64,000 nt of DNA from Styela clava. Lineage: Eukaryota; Chordata; Ascidiacea; Stolidobranchia; Styelidae. Shown one piece after another: positions 13,995 to 25,428 of this stretch (positions are counted from its first letter, which is position 1; every line of letters begins with the position of its first letter). The position numbers were made by a program, and so were the translations under genes. Below the pieces are notes generated by a model. The model was given only the letters and a program-made list of their open reading frames with translations. It was not told where the DNA came from and did no database searches. The stretch is from positions 6,850,001-6,914,000 of the forward strand of contig NC_135264.1 of assembly GCF_964204865.1 (NCBI RefSeq). The letters run 5' to 3'.

Positions 13995-14914
13995 CTACTG
14001 CTTTTGCCTCATTTTCATTTCAACAAACTTCAAAGAATATTCATAGCCTTTCCAATGATACCACACTACAGAGATTGCGTGTTGTGCCTTTCCTCCTTCG
14101 ATATACAGCCCATTCAAATTTGTTGCATGACAAGCTCCGTACCAGAACGCTCCCTTGTACTTAACAGCACAGTTTTCGTCAGATGCTGTGTCGTGATCCG
14201 AGTCTTTAGTTGTGAAGGGTCGTCCTTGATGTTGGGAATGTCCAAGTGAATCGCCAGCATTTCCACTGTATTGACCAACCGTTAAACGATAATTTGTTGA
14301 AGAATCGCCGATCGAGAATGCTCTAGAAATAATATATATATATGAAAAGAGCAATTATGAAAATACAATTATAAAAAGCAACTATAAACTTGATTCTAAA
14401 TTAACGTGAAGGTTCGAAGTCCTACCCATATTTTGCATAGGCTTTGTTTCCTTCCCAGTCTTCCATGTCTACTCTGAGTTCGTAAGTCTTGCTTTTCAAG
14501 GTCTGGTAGATATTTTTAAACCTAAATATATTTTGTAGTCTTTCTCATATTGAATTAAAATATAACTATAAATCATGGATATGCCGATTGAGGATCTTAT
14601 ATTAGATCAATTCTTTGTAAGGAGTAAAATCTCCCAAATTATTGATTTTAAATCGATATAACCAGATATAAATTCTCTGAGTAGCTGTAAACGCTTGAAT
14701 CTTAAGCATATGACATTTGTCATCACTCAACAACTCAGCAATCATATTTCAAAAAATCTCCCAGATTAGTGAAATTCCCAAGGGAATGGCACTTCGTGAC
14801 CAATTCTGATTAATCGTGCGTCGATGTGGGTAAACGGAATCAGTTCCAGAAGTATGTGTACCAATATGGAAGTAACTAATTTTGTTCTCCTACTTTACAT
14901 CATGTTGTGTAGAG

Positions 14915-16365
14915 CAGTGGTCGGCAACCTTTTTCAAGTGCCGGACCGGTAAAGCCTGAACAAACTTTTGGCGGACCACCTTTATAGAAACGAACTAAGC
15001 CTATGCAATAAATTATACGCATTAGGAAATTCATGTTGACAATATACTAAAAACGACGGTAATTCTATTTAATGCGATATCTGTATTTGTTTGATGGCCA
15101 ATGTTCCCATATTCGAGATATAGTCGACATTGACACACGTAACGTGTGTTTCTTACATCCAGCCTACTTCGATATTTCGTTTTTGTAGTTATCAATATTG
15201 AAAACCAGGTCTCACATTAATAAAATTTCGGGGAAGTTAACAATGACTGTATCATTTTGTTGTGGAGATCTTATTCGGACTGATGAGAGACATTCTTATA
15301 TGGGCGTATAGAAAACAATTGACCCAGCATTATTGCGACATACTGATATGACAATTGTTTATGAAGTCAGACATGCTGCTCAGTAGTGTTGTGCGGTGGT
15401 CGGCAAACTTCATGTTCTTGCGGGCCAAATATACACATTTCCGGTAGCAATATTTCCGCCTTGAAACAGTCCCTACATTAATTAAACTTCAAATTATGGC
15501 GCATTCGCATTGCTGACCTTCTATTGCTGTGTTGAAATCCTGTCCCAATGAGATGTGTATGTGGCGTTTTTTTTAAATATATTATCCAACAATACATTGT
15601 TTTTATTTACTTATTATCAATGTGAAAAATGATGTTTTTATGGCAACTTTTGTTCAAATGATGATCTGACAAGCGAGTACGAAATTTAATCTAAGTGTAA
15701 TGCATTTTAGATGAAAGTGCTCAAAGCTTTATGTTCTTCCGAACGTGCACATTACACGTTTTGCAATGTCGCACATATGAGCTGTGGCGCAGTCCCGGGT
15801 CTCGGGGTCAAAATTTCCGACGACTCGTTTCGAAACGAGTTTAACATTGAAACCCTTAACAACTGCGATGCTGACTGGGCATACCGAGCAGACTGGTTTT
15901 GGAATGCGCAAGAAAGAAAAATATTTTTCCGTTCAAGCACTTTGGAATGCTCGATCCGCGTCGCTCCGTTTCCCAGACATTTTCAAATTTTAAAAATCAA
16001 AATTAACTCGAACGACATACAACTGACGCTACTTGTTACATAACAAGCGCCGTGCAGCAGCACTCGTCACCACATAAATCCGTGTAGAGACAATAATATA
16101 TTTGGGATCAAATTTTTGTTTTATGTATTAACATTCGGGTCTTTCGAGGGCAGCAACAAATTAGCTCGCGGGACGCCTGTGGTCCGCAGTTTGCCGACCC
16201 CTGGTTTTGTATTTGTTTGGTTTACTGCTGGGTGCTGTTTTTTAGTCGTAGGGTTTGTGGTTAGATTGTAGAGGTTTTATAACAGCCTTGTCCGTTTTTG
16301 TGTCACCGGCAGTAACCTTTCCGCGGACCGTCGATGGGCCGCGGCCCGGTGGTTGCCGACCACAG
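14915..16365. mobile_element. Outer hAT element in gene D intron
   Basis: Starts CAGTGGTCGGCAACC and ends with the near-perfect inverted GGTTGCCGACCACAG. Flanking 8-mers GTGTAGAG (14,907-14,914) and GTGTAAAG (16,366-16,373) match at 7 of 8, as expected for a hAT target duplication. Total 1,451 bp including a second element nested inside. No intact transposase frame. Confidence 0.85.
15394..16203. mobile_element. Inner hAT element nested in the outer one
   Basis: Starts CGGTGGTCGGCAAACTT and ends CAGTTTGCCGACCCCTG, related to but distinct from the outer termini. Flanking 8-mers gtgttgtg and gttttgta agree at 6 of 8. Overlapping open frames at 15,700-16,040 on both strands show no transposase motif that I can name. 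Confidence 0.7.
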
Positions 16366-18005
16366 GTGTAAAGGGACTAAAACCTATGGGAGGAGGTTAC
16401 ATTCACTTGTCTAACACAGCCAGTACCCGAACTCGTAGTAGAAATAAAATAAGAAAAATCGGAATAAAATTATGGCCTAACCCTAACCTGGTACACATAC
16501 CACGGGAGTACCGATTTTTTTGCACCCAGATGCTCATTATACATGCCTTCAAACGAAAAAATTGCACTACCGAGATATTTGAAAACTTTTTAACACAAGG
16601 CCATCGATGGTATTTATGTGAATAAAACAACTCACCAAGCCAAAATTCTCCAATCGTATTTCCAAATCCATTTACATAATCATTCCATCCACGATAAAAG
16701 TCTTCAGAGCCATCCATTCGGCGTTGAAATACCTTTGTAAAAATATTATACTTTCATGTCTTTTTTTTATTATACATAAATATTTTAGATAATTTCTAAC
16801 AAATTTTAATTTGATCATGTGAATCGATTCAACTCACAATCCACCCTCCACCATCTGTCACGAGGTCACAGTAAACCTCAATCTTTTCAGAAACAGGGGT
16901 AGGGTAGATTTCAAAAACTCCTCCGGTTTCATTCCAAGAAAGAGAATTGAGTTTGTGTAATCCACGACAACTATCCGGATAATAACGATCTGAATAAAAG
17001 TTTGCAATTATTAGGCGTATATTTTTTAATGTCATATTGTTTTTTCATGGAACAAATTTACATGCCACTTTTTTCCGACAAAATTTTACTCTATGGTAAC
17101 TATGGACGATAAGGAAAATGGGAATCGAATGCACAATCCATTCGTGTCTAATATTCAGATTTATTGTTATTTTATTTTTTCATACTAAATTGCTTGAATC
17201 AAAATTTGCCAGAGCATATATTTTATCGATGTCAGAGACCAGAGGCAAACTGGAATCTAGTAGGCTATTGACCAAACAATCATCGTTCAGCATATTTTCA
17301 CATTAGTGTTTCTAATTGATTTAGCTATGTCAATACGTTGCTGTTTTGTCGATTAAAACCCGAGAAAATATTTGCGTCATCGACATATGTGCTAGATTAA
17401 AACAAGATTCTATGTCAGGAATTAAACCCCAATTGATGAATATATATATTGATGAGATACTCACAAAACATAGAGTATTCAGAGGCGTAATGGGGACAGC
17501 CTTATTAGGCAAAACCAAGTTCGGCCAACTCGGGATCGCTTAATGACTTATGACATACGATTTGAATATTCATTTTTACCTCTTTGCAATGCTTCTTCCA
17601 TCTTATTGTATTTCTCATTCAGACGCATTTCCACTTCTGCAATGTTAAAAAGAAACTATTTGCTAAAACCAATTTACAAATATTACATATGGATAAGTTG
17701 TGTGTTGATCACAAGTGCCGCAACATCAGAAGCTTGAAAATGTGTGGTTGATTGAAAGCAACTTGATTCTGTACTTGACGTTATCAAAAGGTCAAAGTTG
17801 AGTTTTCAGAGGTCAGTTTGTAATATTTTAAAAAGACCGCGCTAGCTTAGCAATCGTATCCAAATAATACTAAATTAAAAAAAAAAAAAACAGTTCACTC
17901 ACATCCCTCGACTCTTGTAGTGAGATTGTTGAATCAAATATTGTATTGTAACAGCCCTATGCATGTTCCAATTTTATGAGGCAAGATGTGTTTACTTATA
18001 CAAGA

Positions 18006-18145
18006 CAATCACCAATTGATCGTCTGCATCCATGAAAATAAAAAAGACCAGGGCAAATGTATGGATTTAATAATACAATCACCAATTGATCGTCTGCATC
18101 CATGAAAATAAAAAAGACCAGGGCAAATGTATGGATTTAATAATA
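18006..18145. repeat. 70-bp perfect tandem duplication in gene D intron 1
   Basis: Bases 18,006-18,075 are repeated without difference at 18,076-18,145, a few bases inside the intron from the exon-1 donor (18,158). The unit corresponds to single-copy intron 1 sequence in G, H and I (the stretch with catggatgcagacga). Perfect identity implies a very recent event. Confidence 0.9.
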
Positions 18146-18829
18146 CATATTATAGTACCTGAAATGTCATTTGATATTTTGGCATTGACACGATTGTAAT
18201 CAACGACACCAGATTCTCCTTTTTGTCCCGGCATACCACGTGGACCAGTTTTTCCAACACGACCCGGTTCTGAGATCTGATCGGCACATGGCTCACTCTG
18301 TCCACCACTCGTTTGCTGTAGTTTGCAATATTCGTACATCTTTGTACAGAGTCTGATGTCTTCTTGACCTACGACTGACCGACTGTACAATAAAAGTACA
18401 AGAACGATGTATATGTCGTATAAGTTCATGTTATTTTTAATTTTAATAATCTGGAAATCGAAGTATATTTCCATTAGATTGAATAATAATTTTTGTAGAA
18501 ATGTAGTTAACGATATAAAGAGGTAGTCTAAACGCTAAATGCTCCATATGATTACTCTTGTAAAATTACGCCTGTGTACCTTCTGCTACACCTATTGCTA
18601 TTTGAGATATATATCATGAATATGAACTCAACTTAGAAGTCTGATTACTATTTCTTCTAAACGCTCTCAACTATTTGAGAATGTTGTTAATTCGAGTTTT
18701 ACATTCCTTTCATTTGCTTAGTCTCTCTCCAGGAGGTAAATAAATAAACGATTGCGCTCTAATCGATGTATTTCGGTCATTGAACTGCTGCAAGGTATGT
18801 CAAATTTGTTTGGAAAAATATTCTTAGAG

Positions 18830-19744
18830 CTGTCAATGAGAGACATCAAGCGCTTGGGTGTACCTCCGTATGGCCTCAGGGTCGAGGTGAATTACCCATT
18901 TATTCTATTGTAGCCATATTTTTCGATGCAATTCTGACATACGGTATGTTTTTTTTCTGTAGTGAGTTATCGATAAATAAGCGTTTTGTTATTGTGTGTG
19001 AACGCTCCGCAATTACAACGAGTGACATACAATTACATATCTCCCATTGACTCCCCAAGTATTCGAAATCACCAGGTAATCGAAAATGCCCTGCCCAGCC
19101 CTTTTAGTCCTTGCCATTGTGACATAACAATGGATATTTCGACACGGCGTATTGCTATCTAAGTTTGCACCGTAATTTTCAGAGTGGTTCAACGTTTTTT
19201 TCCTCCAAAAACTCTTTGCAACTCCGAGGAGTCTTTTTCGTGAAATAAGTCATTAAAGAACTTGGTCTGATGACAATGTGCAGTATGGCTTTACCTGCTC
19301 AACTGGACGGGACTCCAATGCAAAACGTCATGAGAATTGTTCAATTTGAAACGAAGCCACGTATCTCTCAGTTGTTCACAGAGAAACAGTAGCAGAAGTG
19401 TCACTAATAAATCTAATGAATGTATAAAGTTTACTGTGGTATTGCAATTTATTCTGCTACAACCAATGGCGTAACCAGCGGTTCTTTCGGCGGTTGATAC
19501 TCTCTTGGTCTTGACAAAGCATGTTCTTTGAATTTTAACCCGAAAAAACAACCTATGCTCAACAGTAAGGCAACAAGTTCATATTCTATCAATTGAAGTC
19601 GATCAAATTTTCTATAAATTTGTATAAATCCGACTTCACCTGAATAAGTTCAGGTTGCGCTCTTAGTTCAAAAATTTTGGGTTCAACAGGAGCTAACGGA
19701 ATAGCGTAGGGGTTCGGCAGGCTCACAAATGTTAAGAACCACTG
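18830..19744 (-). mobile_element. Insertion splitting the 5' flank of gene D
   Basis: Upstream flank of gene G (about 41,310-41,410) is found in D as two pieces: 19,745-19,840 and about 18,780-18,830, with this segment between. Its right end reads, on the minus strand, CAGTGGTTCTTAAC, a hAT-type terminus. The left end is uncertain and a clear 8-bp duplication was not found. A minus-strand frame at 19,291-19,551 may be transposon debris. Confidence 0.55.
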
Positions 19745-19841
19745 AACTAAATAGAACGTAAAGCTAGATTCAATATATATAATGGTCCTATGAAAGTGAC
19801 TTCGAAGGCCGCTTAGAGACAGTTAATAAATTGGTCATTAC

Positions 19842-19945
19842 CTTTCCAAGTTTTCCAACAAGCAAATATTCTATATTACTCATTTCCTCTTTCAAATGTA
19901 GCCCGTGTTGCATGACAAGCTCCGTACCATAACGCTCCCTCAAGT
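19842..19945 (-). pseudogene. Ficolin-like relic J (exon 6 fragment)
   Basis: On the minus strand the sequence matches the [11 protein letters not shown] region of exon 6 and, after small gaps, the WKTWKG region. Indels break the frame. It lies just upstream of the gene D 5' flank and marks yet another lost copy in the same orientation. Confidence 0.75.
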
Positions 19946-20984
19946 TAAATTGTTAAAATAACAAATAAAGGCCTACAAAGTGACTTTATAAAACTTTCAT
20001 GTTGATGTTGACATTAGGATATTAGACAGATTTTCACACAACAACAGTTCCTGATGAATGAAAAGTACTGGCTTTTTTGGCAGTGAGGGCGGCATCAAAT
20101 GGGACCTACAACAATGTTAAATTTAAAATTTGCCCTTTTTGCTGTTTTTCGCGGCATAATTAGGTTGTGAATGACCGTAACCGATGACAGTACAATGAGT
20201 AAACGATGGTGACTACATAGGGGGCCTATTCGTGAAATCTACTGCGACTACCGTTGGAAATTTGGAAAAAAATACTTATTTTGATAAATTTCGAATCATC
20301 TAAAACGCTAAAAAATTAAAAATGGGTTTGTATTAATTTCCTCAAAATTTATTAGATAGAACACAAGCGAGAACCGAAATCCATAGGGTATCCTACACCA
20401 AGCTGAACAGTGAAACTAACTACCAGTATCCGTACCCAGTACGGCACAGTTTACCTATTTCCAAAAAAGCCCCCATATTAGAAGACATTAATTATAACTG
20501 TGACTATAGGCCCATCTCTCGAGAGACTGTGCCCCATATTGAAAGACAGTGAATATAACTGTACGCCCCGCTTACAAGAGACTGTCTGGGCTTCCATATC
20601 GTCAAAGCGGCACTGTTACAGGACAGGTACTTTCCAGGTTCTGTGACAATTCCGTTTCAACGTGAATTAAAATACCAACTGACTCGAGTAATATCTTTCT
20701 GGAGAAAAATTCCATCTTTAACCACTGAAAATTTATTCTCATTGCATGACATAATATGAAAATTCAATTTCATCTTCAGTTCAACTTTGACGGGATTAAA
20801 GTTAGTTTTTTCTACTATTGGTCCAAACCGCATTCATAATACTGAACACTCTTTCACAATTCGCGTTTGACACTCGAATTGGCAGGACAAATGGTACAAT
20901 ACGTAAGGTTGTGTATCGTCTGGCTACTGAGTGGCAAAGATCTTCACTCTATCTGTTTGAAACGTCATCTCTCGTTTAAACGGA
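19946..20984. other. Gene-free stretch
   Basis: No exon, domain or terminal repeat is recognised. Several near-repeats of phrases such as gactgtgcc and ttagaagaca at 20,470-20,590 suggest decayed repeat sequence. Confidence 0.4.
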
Positions 20985-23900
20985 ATGGTCATCGCTGACA
21001 CTCTTCACAAATTGACGCTATTGGTCCTGCTTCAGCGACAGTTTGAACAATTGAGACATGCTGAGGTCTGCTATGTCCTCAACATTGTCTGCATCCTTGT
21101 TTTGGTTCGTCCACGATTTCATGTGCCAGGTGTGGTGCCAAAGTGCAGATCTTTTGTCACACCGTCCGTTCTTGCGATGTGTCCCAGAAAACGCAGTTTC
21201 CTGTCGTTTATTGCTTTCTGAAGTCTCTGTAGAGGTTTAATTTTCCTCAGAACCCTTTTGTTATTTCACTTATCTACCCAGCTCACACGAAGAAGTCTGC
21301 GGTAGCACCATAACTTAAAAGTTGCAATTTTTTTCACGTCGTCTTTCTTCAATATTCAACATTCTGATACATGTGTTGCTATTGAGAAAACGGGAAAACT
21401 GATCTGTCTTTCCAGATATTGCTCAGATAAATCATTGAAGCTTTCGCCATTGCTATGCTTCGTCTTACCGCTTTTGTCTCGTCTACTTTGTTTGTTAGAA
21501 CTACACCTAGATATTTGAATCTTTCTACATTTTCAACACTCTGGTTTTCCAAAATTAAGTTTTCCTCATTTGTAACCTTTGTAATTTTTATCACTTCAGT
21601 TTTCTTGATAATGAACAAGAGTCCTGCTTCAGAACTACATCGTCGGCTTATCTCAGTCTATTAACTATCCGTCCAACTAGTTGCGGCCCATCCACATGAT
21701 GTTGAGAGTTTCTCGCATGACTTGCTTGAAGAGGTGGGGTGACACCCTGGCCAATGTCAAAGAAATCTGTCATCCCGTGAGCCGATCTTACTGCTGCCTT
21801 TTGAGAGTCATAAACAGATAAAGGTTCTCTAAAAGATCAATTATATGCATAGGTAGGCCCACTACACGTCCCGATTTAGTCGGGACAATTCTCGTTTTTG
21901 CAAGTTTTTCCGCCGTGATGACAGTCAAAAATAATTTTTCAATTTGATACTATTACAAAATTGCTTTTTGAACCGTTACGGATGTCCGTAACGAATGTCC
22001 GTAATCTACCCACAATGGTGTGGAAAATGTTTAAACTATAACTAAGCCTCTTGAATTGAACCGATTTTGGCCTGTCCAATTCGCATCGACCCGGTTTTTT
22101 ACTTCAGATATTTGGTAAGCATAGGGGACCCCATGTTTACCATCGCATTCCAGAGGACATCGTGTACTACAGTCTCGAAAGCTTTTCTATAATTGATGAA
22201 ACATAGGAAGATGTCTCCTCTCAACTCCCTGATCTTTTTAAGAATCATCTTTAAACTAAGTATTTGGCCACTAGGCTTGCACGTAATTGACAAAAATCAA
22301 TTCCGTAATTACGGCCAAATCGATTACGTAATGACCCCGTAATTGCGATATTTTTTCACACTTTTAAACCTATCATAACAACCAATTTAATCCACTTCTA
22401 TTCCGAATGGGACATCGACAGTTGGGACAGTTTGGTTTCCATATTTCCGCCAGTACTACACGCCGGCGACAGATGCTAAAGACAAATATCAAGGAGTGAA
22501 TTCAAATTAATTTTATTCTGATTTTTATCTTTTGTGTTAGCTTTGATTTTTCTTTATCAACTTTATCACCCAATTTTATGGGATCAATTTTATCATTACC
22601 AACACTGGTAAGTGGTAATATATTTATGAAACGATAGTTGACTTTTTTTAAATCGTATTAACGTATTAATACGAGTTTCGTATCAAATAAAAATTCCGGG
22701 TTTCTAATTTATAAATCAACGACGAGCGTATTCTCTCGTTTGATTATACTTGCGCTTGCCTTGCGACGAAGACTTGTTATTGTACCGTTTTTTTACATTA
22801 TCCGACTTTACTACCTAGTTAGCATTTTATAATAATTATTGATGCCGACTTATTGACAATTTTCCGATTACCATGCTTCATTTTATATTAAATCATTTCG
22901 CGGCCTAAATGTTATAACATTATTTGCGATAAATTTAGATCAAATATTAAGTATTTGCGCATAATTTAAATACCGTACTTATATGACATGCCTTCTCCGA
23001 AAATACAAAGTTATATCGCAAAACAATGCATTTGGTGACATTTATTTTGCACTCACGAAAATATTAATTTACTTTTCTAACTCAAGTCGACAATCCTATC
23101 GGCTAAGATTGACACAAGTTTGGTCGAGTGCCGGTGGTATTTGAGTCGACGATAAATCAAAATAAGTTGCCGCATTTGGTAAAGACATATTTGGCCGAAA
23201 TAGCGCGAGGCATTGTGAAAACAAGGCCAAGTCCGGACAGATATATAACGATAAAACCGGTAACAGAACATCAAGATTTTGTAATAGAAAATGGATCTCG
23301 CGCAGAATAAACATGAGAAATCCCGTCTTTTCGTTGTTTCTCTGCCGTCTGAATCGCTTTACCGATGCCGAAAAGACTAAGTTGCGTTGGTTCATTACGC
23401 AATTTCTCTTCCGTCGTCATATTGCTGTTTGATAAGCGCGACATTAATTATCACGGCATTTACAAATAGACCATGTTTGGTAAGTTGATCTCTTACATTC
23501 TTTAGTCATTACACCCGAAGAAGTTGAAACCAGGTGTGTTGGCATCCATCGGTCTCAACACAATTCTATCCCATATCTACGCTTAATATGTACATTTGCC
23601 ATGCTAGATAAGTTGATAATAGGTTAGTAAATGGCAACGCGTTATGCCTTCTCCATCTGCGTAACAAGAGAGAGAAAAACGGCTGCGAATACCGGAACTC
23701 TAACTTCTTCTACTTATTAAACTTTAATTTTTTACAATCGACGGAATTGACTGCTCGTTTCAATCGCGAAAGCGCTCCACCAATAATTACGAATTTACGT
23801 AATTCGTAACTTCGCTTCCGTAACTCGAAATAATTCCGTAATTCCGTAAATCCGTAAATTACGTGCAAGCCTATTGGCCACCAGTTGGGCGTAAAAGTTC

Positions 23901-24000
23901 ACTGCAAACCTTTCTCAGCGCACACTTACAGCTACGGAACCGTTTTAAAACTACCTGTATGTAATAATACCATCCATTTTGCAATTGTTTAACTTATTTG
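20985..24000 (-). pseudogene. LINE (non-LTR retrotransposon) reverse transcriptase relic
   Basis: Minus-strand pieces in order: residues typical of the RT palm (ILSLKMILKKIREL, LCFINYRKAFETVVHDVLW; 22,293-22,099), a VSPHLF-like segment (about 21,730), then ENVERFKYLGVVLTNK and RRSIAMAKASMIYLSNIW (21,618-21,379), then the C-terminal LRFLGHIARTDG region (about 21,190). The YADD catalytic segment is not recognisable and stops and shifts abound. A hAT (22,272-23,873) splits the RT; the 5' continuation resumes at 23,882. A second insertion of about 240 bp lies near 21,860-22,090. Confidence 0.75.
22272..23873. mobile_element. hAT-type element inserted in the LINE relic, 1,602 bp
   Basis: Begins TAGGCTTGCACGTAATT and ends with the inverted AATTACGTGCAAGCCTA; flanked by a perfect 8-bp duplication TTGGCCAC (22,264-22,271 and 23,874-23,881). 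Sub-terminal regions are dense in CCGTAATTCCGTAA words. Two overlapping open frames at 23,096-23,395 have no transposase motif that I recognise. Confidence 0.9.
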
Positions 24001-25428
24001 ATTGTTTTGTCACCAGGAAGTCACGGTTGGCGAAACATGTCTTTATTTGAGTGACACCTACAGACGTAATTTTTATTTAAAAAAAAATTCGCGTGAACAA
24101 CATCCGTTTCCAGTTTTGAACGAATCCGATGTCCTTCTATTTTAAAACCTTTTTTTCAGTAAATTCCGGGACAACCGTAGTCCAGTCCGGGACACGGGAC
24201 GACAGACATCAATTCCGGGACTGTCCTGGTCATTCTGGGTGGGACGGATGGTAAACCTATATATAAACCTGATTTTCCTTAGGGACTCGTTAAAAAAGAT
24301 TTGTTTTAAAACAATTGATTTGAATCATTTTTTCACCTGTTTTGTTCTGTTAAAATTGCTGTATTATTTGTTTCTTTTGTATTGAATAAGTTAAAACAGA
24401 AATATCCTCTTCAAAAACCAACAAGTATGAATGACTTGACCGTATACGCCTTCCTAACATGGAGCGTACCGCTCGTGTCATACCACATCACCACGTGTTG
24501 GACTTACGACCCGCCAAATTTCCGAGCGCCTACAATTTCGGCTTTAATTACGCTATGTCGTGCCAAAGCGCCAGTTTATTGAAATCAGTGATGGGTACTG
24601 TAACGAAGTATTTACTGTATTTCTGGCAGAAAAGAAGTTGCATAAAGTCTCTCCATCGCAAAATTCTACCCGATACAGGAAAATATAGAAAAAGGTTGGG
24701 AACTACCCCGGTTAAAACAAAAAAGTGAATGTGATAACCTGCCCAATCGATCCTTAACGTCAATATCCTTCGGAACACCACAGATATGATTGACTTTCCC
24801 GTACACGTTCTCTCACGCTGAGCAAAACACGTCAACAAACGTGGTTGGCGAGAAGGCCGCAACCGACTAGCCGTTGCAGCGATGCTTGTTAGGTTAGCTA
24901 TGGACTATTGGCTATTACGGTATATAGTATATATATTTTGTAAACCTGTAGATCTTGCATTAAACAGAGAATAATCACACACAATTGTAACGACCAAGAG
25001 ACAAATAGTTTAATGCAGCATGAGTTGTCATTTATTTGCATGTGTAAACCAAAGCAACAAATGATTCATATAAAAAGTTCAATCTATGAATTAGGTAACA
25101 AATACCAGATATATTAGACTCTAAAATGTACCCATGTAGGAGTTTTTAATGTTGCCGAATTTCGAATATGTACTTTGAAAAACAGTTTGCAATCTGCGAG
25201 TTATACGTACACATTTGTTTGTTTACTTTGATGACGTTGAATCTAATAAAGGTTTGCTACTGACATGATATTAATAAATTCGTCGGTGTTTATATATATA
25301 TCAATAACTTCCATATTCAAATATAGTTTTATGTCGTTGAGTTTGTTTTATAACGATGAAATATTGAATCAAAATACAACACTTTATAAAGTGAATATAT
25401 CAAAAGAAGTACATTTCAATCGAATTTA
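24001..25428. other. Gene-free stretch and lipocalin 3' UTR
   Basis: Bases 24,670-24,770 are an inverted copy of 1,065-1,150 (hAT-like). From about 25,010 to 25,428 the sequence is the 3' untranslated region and flank of the minus-strand lipocalin-like gene, matched by the left edge of the window and by 30,950-31,190. A run of GGGAC words at 24,160-24,250 is related to 21,870-21,890. Confidence 0.5.
25031..25036 (-). promoter_or_regulatory. Candidate poly(A) signal of the lipocalin-like gene
   Basis: TTTATT on the plus strand (AATAAA on the minus) lies about 390 bases after the stop codon and is conserved with the copy at 331-336 in the left-edge paralogue. Confidence 0.5.

Larger units (their letters stand above)
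13995..18429 (-). pseudogene. Gene D: collagen-FReD ficolin-like gene with 1-bp frameshift
   Basis: Minus-strand exons: 18429-18159 (signal peptide, Cys-rich segment, six Gly-X-Y triplets from GRV to the ESG end), 17637-17581 (coiled neck, EVEMRLNEKYNKM), 16989-16838, 16732-16636, 14521-14426 and 14322-13995. All borders are GT-AG. Exon 5 is 96 bases instead of the 97 in every other copy: a single base is missing near its start (GTTTAAAAATATC against GTTTAGAAAATATC), so the frame shifts and hits a TGA six codons later. Exon 6 itself is open and carries the SDHD and WYGACH motifs. The intron between exons 4 and 5 holds a nested pair of hAT elements, and the 5' flank is split by another insertion. 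A sequencing error at the base run could mimic this; otherwise it is a recent pseudogene. Confidence 0.82.

Noticed and set aside
15711-16043. Open frames on both strands inside the nested hAT
   Set aside because: They overlap each other, show no transposase or other motif, and lie within a non-autonomous element.
16829-17035. Minus-strand 68-codon frame as a separate gene
   Set aside because: It is exon 3 of gene D plus adjoining intron sequence.
18006-18145. CRISPR-like array
   Set aside because: Only two adjoining copies without spacers, in a eukaryotic intron.
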